A stretch of DNA of 40,691 nt from Ornithomonoglobus_A sp045612845 (lineage in GTDB: Bacteria; Bacillota; Clostridia; UBA1381), in assembly GCA_045612845.1 (NCBI GenBank), contig JAZKZV010000014.1:1-40691 (forward strand). The letters are read 5' to 3'. This document shows positions 34,135 to 40,691 of the stretch, piece by piece (within the stretch, counting starts at the first letter, position 1; each line of letters begins with the position of its first letter). The position numbers were made by a program, and so were the translations under genes. The notes under the pieces were generated by a model, which had not been told where the DNA came from, did not search any database, and was given only the letters and a program-made list of their open reading frames with translations.

Positions 34135-34330
34135 AAGCACTGGTGTCGTAGAACGCCTCCAGTGCGGTCAAACACCGACCGGCAGTGCCGTTCGGGGTGG
34201 TGCTGAAAATGAGGGGTTGGTGCTGTTTTGGTGAAAATGGTTGGTTTTTTGCGATGGTTGAGCCATTCAGGTGGTGTTTTGAGCGGTGTCGGAAATTATG
34301 GTTTTTTCATAATTTTTGTGTGCTATTATG
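34135..34330. other. GC-rich, structured non-coding block upstream of the RHH-like gene, likely mobile-element origin
   Basis: GC content is visibly higher than in the rest of the window. GCACTGG (34137-34143) pairs exactly with CCAGTGC (34159-34165). A second, bulged hairpin joins CACCGACCGGCA (34173-34184) and TGCCGTTCGGGGTG (34186-34199). G-rich sequence with GGTGCTG/GGTGGTG words follows. AAATTATG and CATAATTT (34293-34315) form a further perfect stem followed by TTTTTG. Such blocks in front of relaxosome-type genes occur in conjugative and mobilisable elements. An oriT is a guess. Confidence 0.45.
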
Positions 34331-34401
34331 CCATAAAACCGCACAGTTAAAAGGGTTATAGCGTGTGCTAAATTTTAAATATCAACAAAGGAGGATTTTC
34401 A

Positions 34402-34755
34402 ATGGGAAAACACAAAAATGGAAGGCAATTAAGCGTATGGATTAGCGATGAATTATACAAAGAATGTGAACGAAATCGCATAAGAAGTCAGAAAGAAATT
34501 AATAAAACAGATTATGTAATTACAGCTCTGGAATTCTATAACAAACACTTAAAAGATGAAACAACTATGGAATATGTGAATGAAAATGTGTTTGCAGAAC
34601 TATATAATAAGCTTCAAAATATGGAAGATAAAATCTGTAAGAAGATAACTACATCAATTATTGAACCCGACAAAATAAGAGCTGTTCTTAAAATGTCATA
34701 CGGCATTGAATGGGATGATTTTATTGAAAAATATCTTCTCATTTGCAAACGATAA
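34402..34755 (+). CDS. Small ribbon-helix-helix-like protein of mobile-element type
   Basis: 117 residues, with AAAGGAGG ahead of ATG. The N-terminal GRQLSVWISDELYKECERNR and KINKTDYVITALEFYNKHLK-like stretch (about 7-52) gives the beta-strand/helix/helix pattern of RHH DNA-binding proteins such as plasmid and relaxosome accessory factors. A coiled-coil-like helix (about 60-90) and a Trp-containing tail follow. The context is non-coding mobile DNA upstream and a recombinase remnant downstream. It ends in a good terminator at 34793. It could regulate, or nick-assist, a lost transfer module. Confidence 0.55.
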   Translation: MGKHKNGRQLSVWISDELYKECERNRIRSQKEINKTDYVITALEFYNKHLKDETTMEYVNENVFAELYNKLQNMEDKICKKITTSIIEPDKIRAVLKMSYGIEWDDFIEKYLLICKR

Positions 34756-34792
34756 CGCCCACAAGAATTTGGATTATGTTATGAAAAAAATT

Positions 34793-34828
34793 CACCTCTG
34801 CTGAGTACAACGGCAGAGGTGCTTTTTT
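34793..34828 (+). terminator. Rho-independent terminator of the RHH-like gene
   Basis: CACCTCTGC and GCAGAGGTG pair perfectly around an 11-base loop, followed by CTTTTTT. Confidence 0.92.
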
Positions 34829-34894
34829 CTGCCGGCACAATCAAATTAAATACGTTTAAATTAAAACTTTTATGTTGAAATTGTGATTGCAATT

Positions 34895-35002
34895 TACGAA
34901 GTAATTGATATATAAATACGGTTGTTTTTTATATCGGGCATATCAAAATTTAATATGCTGAAAACAAAGATAAGTCCTTGAAAATTACTTCGTAGACTTA
35001 TC
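34895..35002. repeat. Nested inverted repeats in the leader of the recombinase remnant
   Basis: TACGAAGTAATT (34895-34906) and AATTACTTCGTA (34983-34994) are a perfect 12-base inverted repeat 76 bases apart. GATAAGTC (34969-34976) and GACTTATC (34995-35002) form a second, overlapping 8-bp hairpin. The two cannot form together fully, so the leader could switch between folds, or they may be recombinase-arm sites. Confidence 0.6.
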
Positions 35003-35047
35003 AAAATTTCTGTGGTATGCTTTGTGTCAACAGGAGGTGAAATAATT

Positions 35048-35092
35048 ATGTTAAAGCACACGAATGACTTAAGGCGATTGCATTTCGGTTAA
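35048..35092 (+). CDS. 14-residue leader peptide
   Basis: ATG 35048 follows a strong AGGAGGTG (35033-35040). The product would be MLKHTNDLRRLHFG. Codons 8-12 lie on the left arm of the hairpin at 35071-35110 and the stop TAA (35090-35092) is in its loop. A ribosome on this frame would therefore open the hairpin. This layout is that of translation-dependent attenuators. It is too short for homology. Confidence 0.6.
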   Translation: MLKHTNDLRRLHFG

Positions 35093-35112
35093 TGAATGTG
35101 CAATCGCCTTTT
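35071..35112 (+). promoter_or_regulatory. Attenuator-type terminator overlapping the leader peptide
   Basis: AAGGCGATTGCA and TGCAATCGCCTT form a perfect 12-bp stem with a 16-base loop, then TT continues the T-tract. It lies between the leader's ribosome-binding site and the start of the recombinase remnant at 35191. Confidence 0.7.
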
Positions 35113-35190
35113 GAATTTAATACTGAAACATTGACAACCCTTATATATTTTATCATTGGTGGTAAAATAAAATCAAAGGAGTTGTTGAAA

Positions 35191-35667
35191 ATGAATGAAA
35201 TTACTAAACGCACTATTAAAGACTACAAAAATTATTTAATCGAGGAAGAAAAATGCTCTGTCACCATTCTGTCTTCCCTCAATGGATACTTCAATTACAT
35301 TGAAAGATATGACCTCAAGGTTAAGAATTTAAAAGTGCAGCGGCAAATCTTCTGTCAGAGTGAAAAGGAACTGACCAAGACTGAGTATGAAAGACTTTTG
35401 AAAGCGGCAAAGAGTAAAAAGAATGAAAGACTCTATCTCATCATGCAGACGATATGTGCTACAGAAATCTGTGTAAGTGAGTTATCCTACATCACAACCG
35501 ACGCTGTGAATTGCGGTCAGGCACAAGTGAAATTAAAAGGCAAAATACGAATGATAATCTTACCGAGGGAACTCTGCCAACTGCTTAAAAAATATATAAA
35601 GGAAAGGCATATCGCTTCGGGAAGTGTATTCGTAACAAGGAAAGGTCAATGTTTCAGAGATAAATAG
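35191..35667 (+). pseudogene. Truncated tyrosine recombinase (XerC/D-like)
   Basis: 158 residues from ATG 35191, 10 bases after AAAGGAG; an in-frame ATG at 35092 overlaps the attenuator. The N-terminal SAM-like DNA-binding domain (about 1-65, TIKDYKNYLIEEEKCSV) and the start of the catalytic domain (LTKTEYERLLKAAKSKKNER) are present. The box that normally reads ATGxRxSEL is ATEICVSEL, so the first catalytic Arg is Cys94. The His-x-x-Arg box and the Tyr are lost, since the frame ends after VFVTRKGQCFRDK at TAG. It cannot be an active recombinase. Confidence 0.82.
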
Positions 35668-35698
35668 AACGAATTTATAAAATTTGCACATAGCAAAT

Positions 35699-35729
35699 AG
35701 ACCAATGAAAAAATCGAACTCATTGGTCT
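35699..35729. terminator. Perfect 10-bp hairpin after the recombinase remnant
   Basis: AGACCAATGA and TCATTGGTCT with an 11-base loop. The T-tract is poor (CTCTTTTG), so termination may be weak; the dyad could also be a protein site. Confidence 0.5.
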
Positions 35730-35757
35730 GAGGCTCTTTTGAATTTGTGGTAACTGC

Positions 35758-35782
35758 AATCACCTACAAGGGTGATTTTTTT
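35758..35782 (+). terminator. Rho-independent terminator
   Basis: AATCACC, a short loop and GGTGATT followed by TTTTT; seven T residues in all. It comes just before the SLOG gene and may insulate it from the recombinase region. Confidence 0.8.
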
Positions 35783-35847
35783 GTTTTAGCCGTCTTGGTT
35801 ACACACATAATGCTGATTATGTGTGCTAATGGGAGTTGAGTCAAAAT

Positions 35848-36374
35848 ATGCCCGATATCGATAAAGAAAAAACTTGCTGTTTCTTCGGTCACAGAAAGAT
35901 TGATGAAACGGAAGAATTGAAAAACAAGCTGTGCGGAATTATAGAAAATTTAATCGTAAATGAAAAAGTGGACGCCTTTCTCTTCGGCAGCAAAAGTGAA
36001 TTTGATGACTTATGCCATAAGGTTGTAACCGACCTGAAAGAAAAATATCCCCACATAAAGCGTGTTTATGTCAGATCATCATTTCAACATATTCCCGATT
36101 GGTACGAAGATAGCCTGCTCGAGCATTACGAAGATACATATTTTCCGGGCATATAGAAAAGGCGGGAAAAGCTTCTTATGTAGAACGCAACCAGGAAATG
36201 ATTAACAACTCTGAGTTCTGTATAGTTTACTACGATGAAAACTATACACCACCTCGACGCAAAAACAGCCGTAGAGACTTGACGGACTATCAACCTAAAA
36301 GTGGAACGGCAATTGCTTATGATTATGCCGTAAGGAAGAGAAAAGAAATTATAAATGTTATGATTACGACATAA
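35848..36374 (+). pseudogene. SLOG-family (DUF1273/YpsA-like) protein, frameshifted
   Basis: ATG 35848 follows GGGAG at 35831-35835. The first frame reads CCFFGHRKIDETEELKNKL, with the GHR motif of the SLOG nucleotide-binding fold, and FLFGSKSEFDDLCHKV. It stops at TAG near 36154 after EDTYFPG. Shifting by one base at the GGG near 36146-36149 restores HIEKAGKASYVERNQEMINN, SEFCIVYYDENY and a proper C-terminus, ending at TAA 36372-36374. One missing G explains everything, so this is a recent frameshift or a sequencing error. Such proteins are common cargo of mobile elements and are thought to bind nucleotides. Confidence 0.8.
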
Positions 36375-36399
36375 TAATTACCAAGTATTTCAAAACACC

Positions 36400-36423
36400 T
36401 TGTAATCTTACAAAAAATATAAT
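36400..36423 (+). promoter_or_regulatory. Promoter region of the HU gene with small palindrome
   Basis: TATAAT at 36418-36423 is a good -10 box. TTGTAA-TC-TTACAA (36400-36413) is a perfect dyad just upstream, which could bind a regulator. The -35 box is not clear: TTGTAA would leave only 12 bases of spacer. Confidence 0.45.
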
Positions 36424-36461
36424 AAAATATCATCATAAAAACTTAAGGAGGAATATTTATT

Positions 36462-36734
36462 ATGAATAAAACAGAACTCGTTGCACTTATGGCTGAAGAA
36501 GCAGGCATTACAAAAAAGGATGCTGAAAAAGCATTAAACGCATTTATCGGTGGCGTACAGAACGCAGTTAAAGCCGGAGATAAGGTTTCCTTAATTGGTT
36601 TTGGTACATTTGAAGCACGTGAAAGAGCTGCCCGTGAAGGTAAGAATCCGCAGACAGGCGAAAAGATTAAAATAGCTGCTTGCAAGGTTCCTGCATTTAA
36701 GGCAGATAAAGCGTTCAAAGATTTAGTAAAATAA
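36462..36734 (+). CDS. HU-family DNA-binding protein
   Basis: 90 residues, the usual HU length, AGGAGG 10 bases upstream. MNKTELVALMAEEAGITKKD opens the helical dimer part; GDKVSLIGFGTFEARERAAR then GKNPQTGEKIKI is the beta-arm region with the conserved GFGTF and NPQTG motifs. It bends and compacts DNA as a dimer in the cytoplasm. It lies just after the mobile-element remnants, so it may be either the chromosomal copy or an element-borne one; the intact, conserved sequence suggests function. Confidence 0.96.
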   Translation: MNKTELVALMAEEAGITKKDAEKALNAFIGGVQNAVKAGDKVSLIGFGTFEARERAAREGKNPQTGEKIKIAACKVPAFKADKAFKDLVK

Positions 36735-36747
36735 GACACAAAAAATT

Positions 36748-36777
36748 GAGCCTCCGGGGATAGTTCTTCGGAGGCTC
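36748..36777. terminator. Bidirectional terminator between HU and XRE genes
   Basis: GAGCCTCCG and CGGAGGCTC pair perfectly around a 12-base loop. On the minus strand a run of six T follows at once, so it is strong for the XRE transcript; on the plus strand the T-tract is short. Confidence 0.85.
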
Positions 36778-36792
36778 TTATCATATATTTAA

Positions 36793-37014
36793 TTATTCAT
36801 CGCCATTTAATATCCAATTCTCATCGTATCCGAATTCAAGTGCAATTACTTTTGCGAGGGTTGGTGATATTACTTTATTTTGATTGGTATCCTTTCTGCT
36901 ATTGCCTGTAAGGATATAAATATAATTTTTAGTTACACCGATACGGCGGGCGAACTCTAATTTTGAGATGTTTTGCTCGTCGATTATTTTATTTAATCTA
37001 TCAGAAAGTGTCAT
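36793..37014 (-). CDS. Small XRE-family (Cro/CI-type) helix-turn-helix protein
   Basis: 73 residues. SKLEFARRIGVTKNYIYILT (about 17-36) is the helix-turn-helix; ISPTLAKVIALEFGYDENWILNG is the usual helical end with a Trp. It is the second gene after the membrane LuxR-type regulator: its start is 6 bases after that gene's stop and its AGGAGG overlaps the stop region. A role in fine-tuning the same regulon is likely. There is no effector domain. Confidence 0.88.
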   Translation of the reverse strand: MTLSDRLNKIIDEQNISKLEFARRIGVTKNYIYILTGNSRKDTNQNKVISPTLAKVIALEFGYDENWILNGDE

Positions 37015-37020
37015 CCGTTT

Positions 37021-38103
37021 TTAGTCCTCCTTAACGCTTGCAAGTTCTATCGCTTTTGCACACTCGACGAGTTGTTTTCGTGAAGTAACGCCGAGTTTTG
37101 CGTAAAGATTTTTTCTGTGAAACTTCAAAGTGTTTTCCTTAATATCAAGTTCAACTAAAATTTCGCTTGTGGATTTTCCTGCAATAAAGCAGTCATAAAG
37201 CTCTCTTTCTCTTGTTGTTAAATCAGGTAACTGAGAGGAGATGAAGTTGCAAAGCTCTACGAAATCTCTCGATTCTTTTTTCAACTCGGTGGTTACTACT
37301 TGAGGTTGAGCTGTATTTTGTGTGATTTGATCCTTCAAAGCTACAATGATTTGTTCCTGATTTTGAATCAGCAAATATACTCCGAGAAGGAAAACCTCAG
37401 TGATTATGTAAGAAATAGATAGGAACTCAAAATCAAACTTAACAAGCTGTTCTGTCAGCCATACACAGATGTTTGCAAATACCGCAACCAACACAATAAC
37501 AGCGTGGGCGGTAGAATCTATTTTCTTTTTCACAACGGCGTGAATAGCTGTTGTAAGCATAGTAACAAAGTAACCCACAAGATACACAAGATAGATACTG
37601 TGCCATGGTCCGTACTCTTTGTTTAGAACAGAAACACCACCAACGTTTTCAAGTGTTACTGACTTATAATAAATATCAAGCCAACCGGGACTTGCTGCCA
37701 CAAAAAATACAAAAGCAGAAATTCCGATAAGGACAGGACTAAGCCATTTTGGATATTTTAATTTTGAGATTTTCTGTATTGATTTAAGCATTGAAAGTGG
37801 CAGAAATACAGAACCGAGATATGCAATGCGGTTTGCCCAAAGAGCCGTATCCAACGTGTCTGCCATTGCCAATGTCAGATAACCAATATTTACTGCAAGA
37901 ACTGCCGTGTACAGCACATAAAACCACGGTTGCTTTTTCTTTATACCGAAGTGGTATCCGATTAGTAATAAAAAAGCAAAAAATGTGGTTGCCATATACA
38001 CGATTGTCATACTTTGATTTTTATCTCCGATTGGAGTGCAACCGGATAAAAATAAGAGTACAAAAATTAGCGAAACCGAAAAAACGGATTTTAATTTATT
38101 CAT
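37021..38103 (-). CDS. Membrane-embedded LuxR-type regulator (7TM-like sensor fused to HTH)
   Basis: 360 residues, complement ATG after AAGGAGA. The N-terminus has a hydrophobic segment with LFLSGCTP, which looks like a lipobox, but more hydrophobic segments follow (about 33-52, 63-83, 92-110, 121-141, 174-195, 205-226 and 234-250), recalling the 7TM region of some histidine kinases. A linker with a helix (about 250-290) precedes LTTRERELYDCFIAGKSTSE then ILVELDIKENTLKFHRKNLY, a LuxR/GerE HTH (about 295-355). No kinase or receiver domain is present, so it is a one-component regulator acting from the membrane. It is divergent from the zinc-ribbon/beta-helix operon, which it probably controls together with the XRE protein. 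Confidence 0.85.
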   Translation of the reverse strand: MNKLKSVFSVSLIFVLLFLSGCTPIGDKNQSMTIVYMATTFFAFLLLIGYHFGIKKKQPWFYVLYTAVLAVNIGYLTLAMADTLDTALWANRIAYLGSVFLPLSMLKSIQKISKLKYPKWLSPVLIGISAFVFFVAASPGWLDIYYKSVTLENVGGVSVLNKEYGPWHSIYLVYLVGYFVTMLTTAIHAVVKKKIDSTAHAVIVLVAVFANICVWLTEQLVKFDFEFLSISYIITEVFLLGVYLLIQNQEQIIVALKDQITQNTAQPQVVTTELKKESRDFVELCNFISSQLPDLTTRERELYDCFIAGKSTSEILVELDIKENTLKFHRKNLYAKLGVTSRKQLVECAKAIELASVKED

Positions 38104-38152
38104 ACTGCTTTTCTCCTTCGATTAAGGACGTTTTTATGTCATTCACACCGAA

Positions 38153-38263
38153 CCTACCCCAAAACCTACCCTTTTTTATGAAAAAAGTGCGTTTTCCTAC
38201 CCCAAAATTTTTCAAAGGGGTGGGGACTTTTTAGGTATTATATGTTATAATACCTATTGTAGG
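38153..38263. promoter_or_regulatory. CCTACCC repeats and perfect palindrome in the divergent control region
   Basis: CCTACCCC at 38153-38160, CCTACCC at 38165-38171, CCTACCCC at 38196-38203 and the inverse GTAGG at 38259-38263. AGGTATTATA-TGT-TATAATACCT (38233-38255) is a perfect 10-3-10 dyad containing a TATAAT on both strands. The gap 38104-38466 has no gene. It also carries TTATAATA / TATTATAA (38320-38344), a second, looser dyad. Confidence 0.6.
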
Positions 38264-38466
38264 TTGGGTGCAGTGTATCCAAAAGTTGTATCGTGAAACT
38301 GAAAAGTTATAAATTGCATTTATAATATAACTTATTTATTATAACACAAAAAGTTGTTTCAGTCAACATTTTTGGCAAATTTTGAAAATTTTTGAAAGAA
38401 ACATTAGTTTTGCAGGAACCGTTAATTTTGACAACAATATTTTTCTTGGAAAGGAGTGAACAGTAT

Positions 38467-38844
38467 ATGAATAACCAAAAGAAAACGGCTGATTACAATA
38501 TTATCAGCACGTCGGGAGGAAATATCTATCAGTTTTTTTGCGATTTGTCCGGAGCATTGTGCATTGAAACTGCGACCTATAATGATGCTGATTCTGAAAA
38601 AGAATTGATGACGGTTTGGGAAACGGAAGGAAAAGAGCATTTTAACCCTTGCCATAAATGCGGTATTTGGGTATCGGATGTTATGTATAATCCTGATGTT
38701 CATAACTGCGTGCGTTGTTCACCAATCGAAGATATTCCCGAATATTGTCCAAAGTGTGGCACAAAAACGGAAGATTCTGAAACTTTTTGCCGTAAATGCG
38801 GAGTTAGGTTAATGTACGGAGGTGAGTTTGATGAAGATAATTGA
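38467..38844 (+). CDS. Zinc-ribbon protein 1
   Basis: 125 residues from ATG 38467, after AAAGGAG; the longer frame from 38392 lacks a ribosome-binding site. An N-terminal part without known domain (about 1-60, GGNIYQFFCDLSGALCIE) is followed by CHKCGIWVSD and NCVRCSP, then EYCPKCGTKTEDSETFCRKCG (double CxxC zinc ribbon, about 95-118). It overlaps the next gene by 14 bases. It may bind zinc and a partner protein or nucleic acid. No enzyme motif is visible. Confidence 0.75.
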   Translation: MNNQKKTADYNIISTSGGNIYQFFCDLSGALCIETATYNDADSEKELMTVWETEGKEHFNPCHKCGIWVSDVMYNPDVHNCVRCSPIEDIPEYCPKCGTKTEDSETFCRKCGVRLMYGGEFDEDN

Positions 38845-39112
38845 AAGAATTAAAAGAAATAACACACTTTCCGAATGTGGATTTGGTGCAGATGTGATGA
38901 AGAGCAAAACCGTATGCACGGAATGTCATTCGATTGAGTCGAGTAGAAAAATGTTTTGCTCAAAATGTGGAACGAGGCTTTCGGGGGTAAACCTTTATGA
39001 TTATTACAGAGCACAGCATAAGAGTTGTTCTGATTGCGGCTGTGTGCTTTCGGAATCAATGGTTTATTGTCCAAAGTGCGGTATAAGGGTTAAAGAACTC
39101 GAAGCACCTTAG
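38831..39112 (+). CDS. Zinc-ribbon protein 2
   Basis: 93 residues from ATG 38831, GGAGG 7 bases upstream and inside the previous gene; a GTG at 38822 is part of that site. It has two double-CxxC ribbons: VCTECHS..MFCSKCGTRLSG (about 32-54) and SCSDCGC..VYCPKCGIRVKE (about 66-89). The overlap makes co-translation with zinc-ribbon protein 1 likely. The function is unknown; an adaptor or regulator is possible. Confidence 0.75.
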   Translation: MKIIERIKRNNTLSECGFGADVMKSKTVCTECHSIESSRKMFCSKCGTRLSGVNLYDYYRAQHKSCSDCGCVLSESMVYCPKCGIRVKELEAP

Positions 39113-39149
39113 AAAGAGTTGGCAGAATTTTATTATGGGGGTTACTAAT

Positions 39150-40322
39150 ATGAAAAAAAGAGTATTGAAAATCGGAATTATGGTGTTTTTGGGTTTCCTG
39201 ACATTGAGTTTGCAATGTTTTGCCGAAAAAGATGTTGCACCAAAAGTAATCATTAACGGAACGTTGGTAGAATTTGACGTTGCACCTGTTATTGAAAACG
39301 GCAGAACCCTAATTCCTGTAAGAGCCGTATCTGAAAACTTGAACTATGAAGTTATGTGGGACGGAGATAACAACAGGGTCGAAATCAAAAACGCCGACGA
39401 AACACTGGAGCTTTTTATTGGAAAACAAGAATATTTAAAAAATGGTACGAAAAAGCAGATGGATGTTTCAGCTAAAATAACAGAAGGAAGAACATTAGTT
39501 CCTTTGCGACTGATATCCGAGGAATTTGGTTGCGTAGTAAGATGGCTTCCGGAATATTATATGGCGGAAATAGTCAAACATGAAACAGTTACGGTAAATA
39601 ACGCAAAAGAACTTCTTGAAGCAATCGGAAGTTATAGAAGAGTAATTCTTTCAGAGGGTGAATATAACTTATCAAAAGTAACCGACATGGCTTCTAATCC
39701 ACATGTCTTAACACAAGACCCATATGACGGAGCAGAATATATTTTGTTTGAGACCACTGAACTTATTTTGGAAGGTGCTGAAGGAAAGAAGGCAACAATA
39801 GTTATTGAACCGAGATATGCTAATGTTCTTTCGTTTATGTACAGCGACCATATCACGATTAAAAACATCACGGCAGGTCATACCATTGAGCCGGGTTATT
39901 GTCTTGGCGGAGTGTTGAGGTTTGAGGATTGTTCAGACATCATTATCGATGATTGCCATCTCTATGGTTGCGGAACATATGGTGTAACAGCAGTAAACTC
40001 AAGTAGGATGGACGTTAATAACACAGAAATTTACGAATGTACATATGGGCTTGTTGATTTGATGAAGTGCGAATCCATTTTCTTTGATAATTGTATTTTC
40101 AGAGATTCAAAGGAATTTTCTATGTTCTCAATCAGCGAAAGCTCAAATGTAGGTGTGTACAATTCGGTGATTAAGGGTAACGAAAGCGGAGAATATTCAT
40201 CTTTAGTAGGTTCATATGATTCGGAAAAGGTTCACTTTAAGAACTGTGAATTTGAAAATAATAAATATGTTGATTTTTCGACCGAAGACGTATATTTTGA
40301 AAATTGTAAAGGCAATGAGTGA
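39150..40322 (+). CDS. Secreted right-handed beta-helix protein with copper-amine-oxidase-like N-terminal domain
   Basis: 390 residues from ATG 39150, 8 bases after GGGGG; an ATG at 39135 is in frame but has no such site. A signal peptide (about 1-25, ending CFAEKD) leads to a copper amine oxidase N-terminal-type domain (about 28-145), recognisable by two copies of VIENGRTLIPVRAVSENLNY-like sequence. From about residue 150 on it folds as a pectate-lyase-like right-handed beta-helix, with repeating DCHLYGCGTYGVTAV, NTEIYECTYGLV and NCIFRDS rungs. No lyase catalytic Lys/Arg set could be assigned. Likely role: a wall-associated adhesin or polysaccharide-active protein. It is between zinc-ribbon genes in one operon. 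Confidence 0.8.
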   Translation: MKKRVLKIGIMVFLGFLTLSLQCFAEKDVAPKVIINGTLVEFDVAPVIENGRTLIPVRAVSENLNYEVMWDGDNNRVEIKNADETLELFIGKQEYLKNGTKKQMDVSAKITEGRTLVPLRLISEEFGCVVRWLPEYYMAEIVKHETVTVNNAKELLEAIGSYRRVILSEGEYNLSKVTDMASNPHVLTQDPYDGAEYILFETTELILEGAEGKKATIVIEPRYANVLSFMYSDHITIKNITAGHTIEPGYCLGGVLRFEDCSDIIIDDCHLYGCGTYGVTAVNSSRMDVNNTEIYECTYGLVDLMKCESIFFDNCIFRDSKEFSMFSISESSNVGVYNSVIKGNESGEYSSLVGSYDSEKVHFKNCEFENNKYVDFSTEDVYFENCKGNE

Positions 40323-40353
40323 TATAAAGACAAATTAAAGGAGGTAAGGATTT

Positions 40354-40691
40354 ATGGAAACTATTAACAGTTACAAATGCCCATGTTGTGGTGCACCGCT
40401 TGTGTTTGGCGGAAACGAGCTTCGTTGTGACTCCTGTGATAACACATTCCCGGTAGAAACAATGCAGCAAATGACCGAAGGTATGGCTGAAGCGGGTGGA
40501 GAGTCCAAGTATAATTGGGAAAATTATCAGCCAAGAAGTTATGAGGACACAAGTGAGATAAATCTTGCAAACTACAACTGCCCATCCTGCGGGGCACAGA
40601 TTACAGGTGATGACACCTTGGGTTCAACGGTTTGTCCCTACTGCGGACAGTCAACCATTGTGAAAGGTCAGTTTGAGGGGACACTCCGACC
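40354..40691 (+). CDS. Zinc-ribbon protein 3 (N-terminal part, cut by window edge)
   Basis: ATG 40354 follows AAAGGAGGT. The visible 112 residues hold two zinc ribbons: YKCPCCGAPLVF..LRCDSCDN (about 7-30) and YNCPSCGAQITG..TVCPYCGQ (about 74-97), followed by STIVKGQFEG. This double-ribbon start is typical of larger proteins of a few hundred residues annotated as TFIIB-type zinc-ribbon proteins. It continues the operon of zinc-ribbon proteins and the beta-helix protein. The rest of the gene is not visible. Confidence 0.8.
   Translation, partial: METINSYKCPCCGAPLVFGGNELRCDSCDNTFPVETMQQMTEGMAEAGGESKYNWENYQPRSYEDTSEINLANYNCPSCGAQITGDDTLGSTVCPYCGQSTIVKGQFEGTLR

Noticed and set aside
35092..35190. 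Recombinase start at ATG 35092
   Set aside because: It lies in the loop of the attenuator hairpin without its own ribosome-binding site; ATG 35191 has AAAGGAG and begins at the conserved domain.
37021..38103. The LuxR-type protein as a lipoprotein, because of LFLSGCTP
   Set aside because: Several membrane segments follow and the C-terminus is a DNA-binding domain that must be in the cytoplasm, so the motif is more likely part of the first membrane segment, though lipidation is not excluded.

Overview
The window looks like a chromosomal accessory region of an anaerobic, AT-rich Gram-positive bacterium of the Clostridia type, probably a gut or plant-fibre degrader. The grounds are strong AGGAGG ribosome-binding sites, ATGA start/stop overlaps, several secreted proteins with S-layer homology (SLH) domains, oxygen-sensitive Fe-S enzymes, and AraC-, LysR- and LuxR-type regulators. 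No rRNA, tRNA or CRISPR array was seen.

Region 1 (1-21297) is a co-directional saccharide locus. It opens with five reading frames for large surface proteins. These are a carbohydrate-binding-module protein cut by the window edge, a GH74-like Asp-box beta-propeller joined to it through one in-frame TGA, a second propeller with an N-terminal SLH anchor, and two SLH proteins without a visible catalytic domain. Intracellular genes follow: a quinone-oxidoreductase-like dehydrogenase, an EamA permease, a GH31 glycosidase, a Gfo/Idh/MocA oxidoreductase, an L-fucose-isomerase-like protein and an SGNH esterase. Together they would fit uptake and breakdown of a branched, acetylated plant glycan such as xyloglucan. 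The substrate is an inference.

Region 2 (21298-33800) is built from three units of the same design. Each has a regulator on the minus strand, a divergent operon on the plus strand, and a short shared repeat (TGGCATCTAAA...TTCGG) at or near the operon's 3' end. A fourth copy of the repeat closes region 1. Unit A is AraC plus a U32-like protein, three related QueG/reductive-dehalogenase-like Fe-S proteins, a cupin and a TIM-barrel glycosidase-like protein. Unit B is LysR plus a tartrate/D-malate dehydrogenase-like enzyme and a metallo-beta-lactamase-fold hydrolase. Unit C is AraC plus an unrecognised TIM-barrel-like protein. Unit A is the best candidate for an undescribed pathway.

Region 3 (33800-36400) is a graveyard of mobile DNA: an Rhs/YD-repeat fragment, a GC-rich double-hairpin block before a ribbon-helix-helix-like gene, a leader peptide with an overlapping terminator hairpin, a truncated tyrosine recombinase with a mutated catalytic Arg position, and a frameshifted SLOG-family gene. 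A C-terminal scrap of another tyrosine recombinase lies at 21307-21417.

Region 4 (36400-40691) holds an HU gene, then on the minus strand a membrane-embedded LuxR-type regulator followed by a small XRE repressor. Divergent to these is an operon of two zinc-ribbon proteins, a secreted beta-helix protein with a copper-amine-oxidase-like N-terminal domain, and a further zinc-ribbon protein cut by the right edge. The intergenic region carries repeated CCTACCC motifs and a perfect 10-3-10 palindrome.
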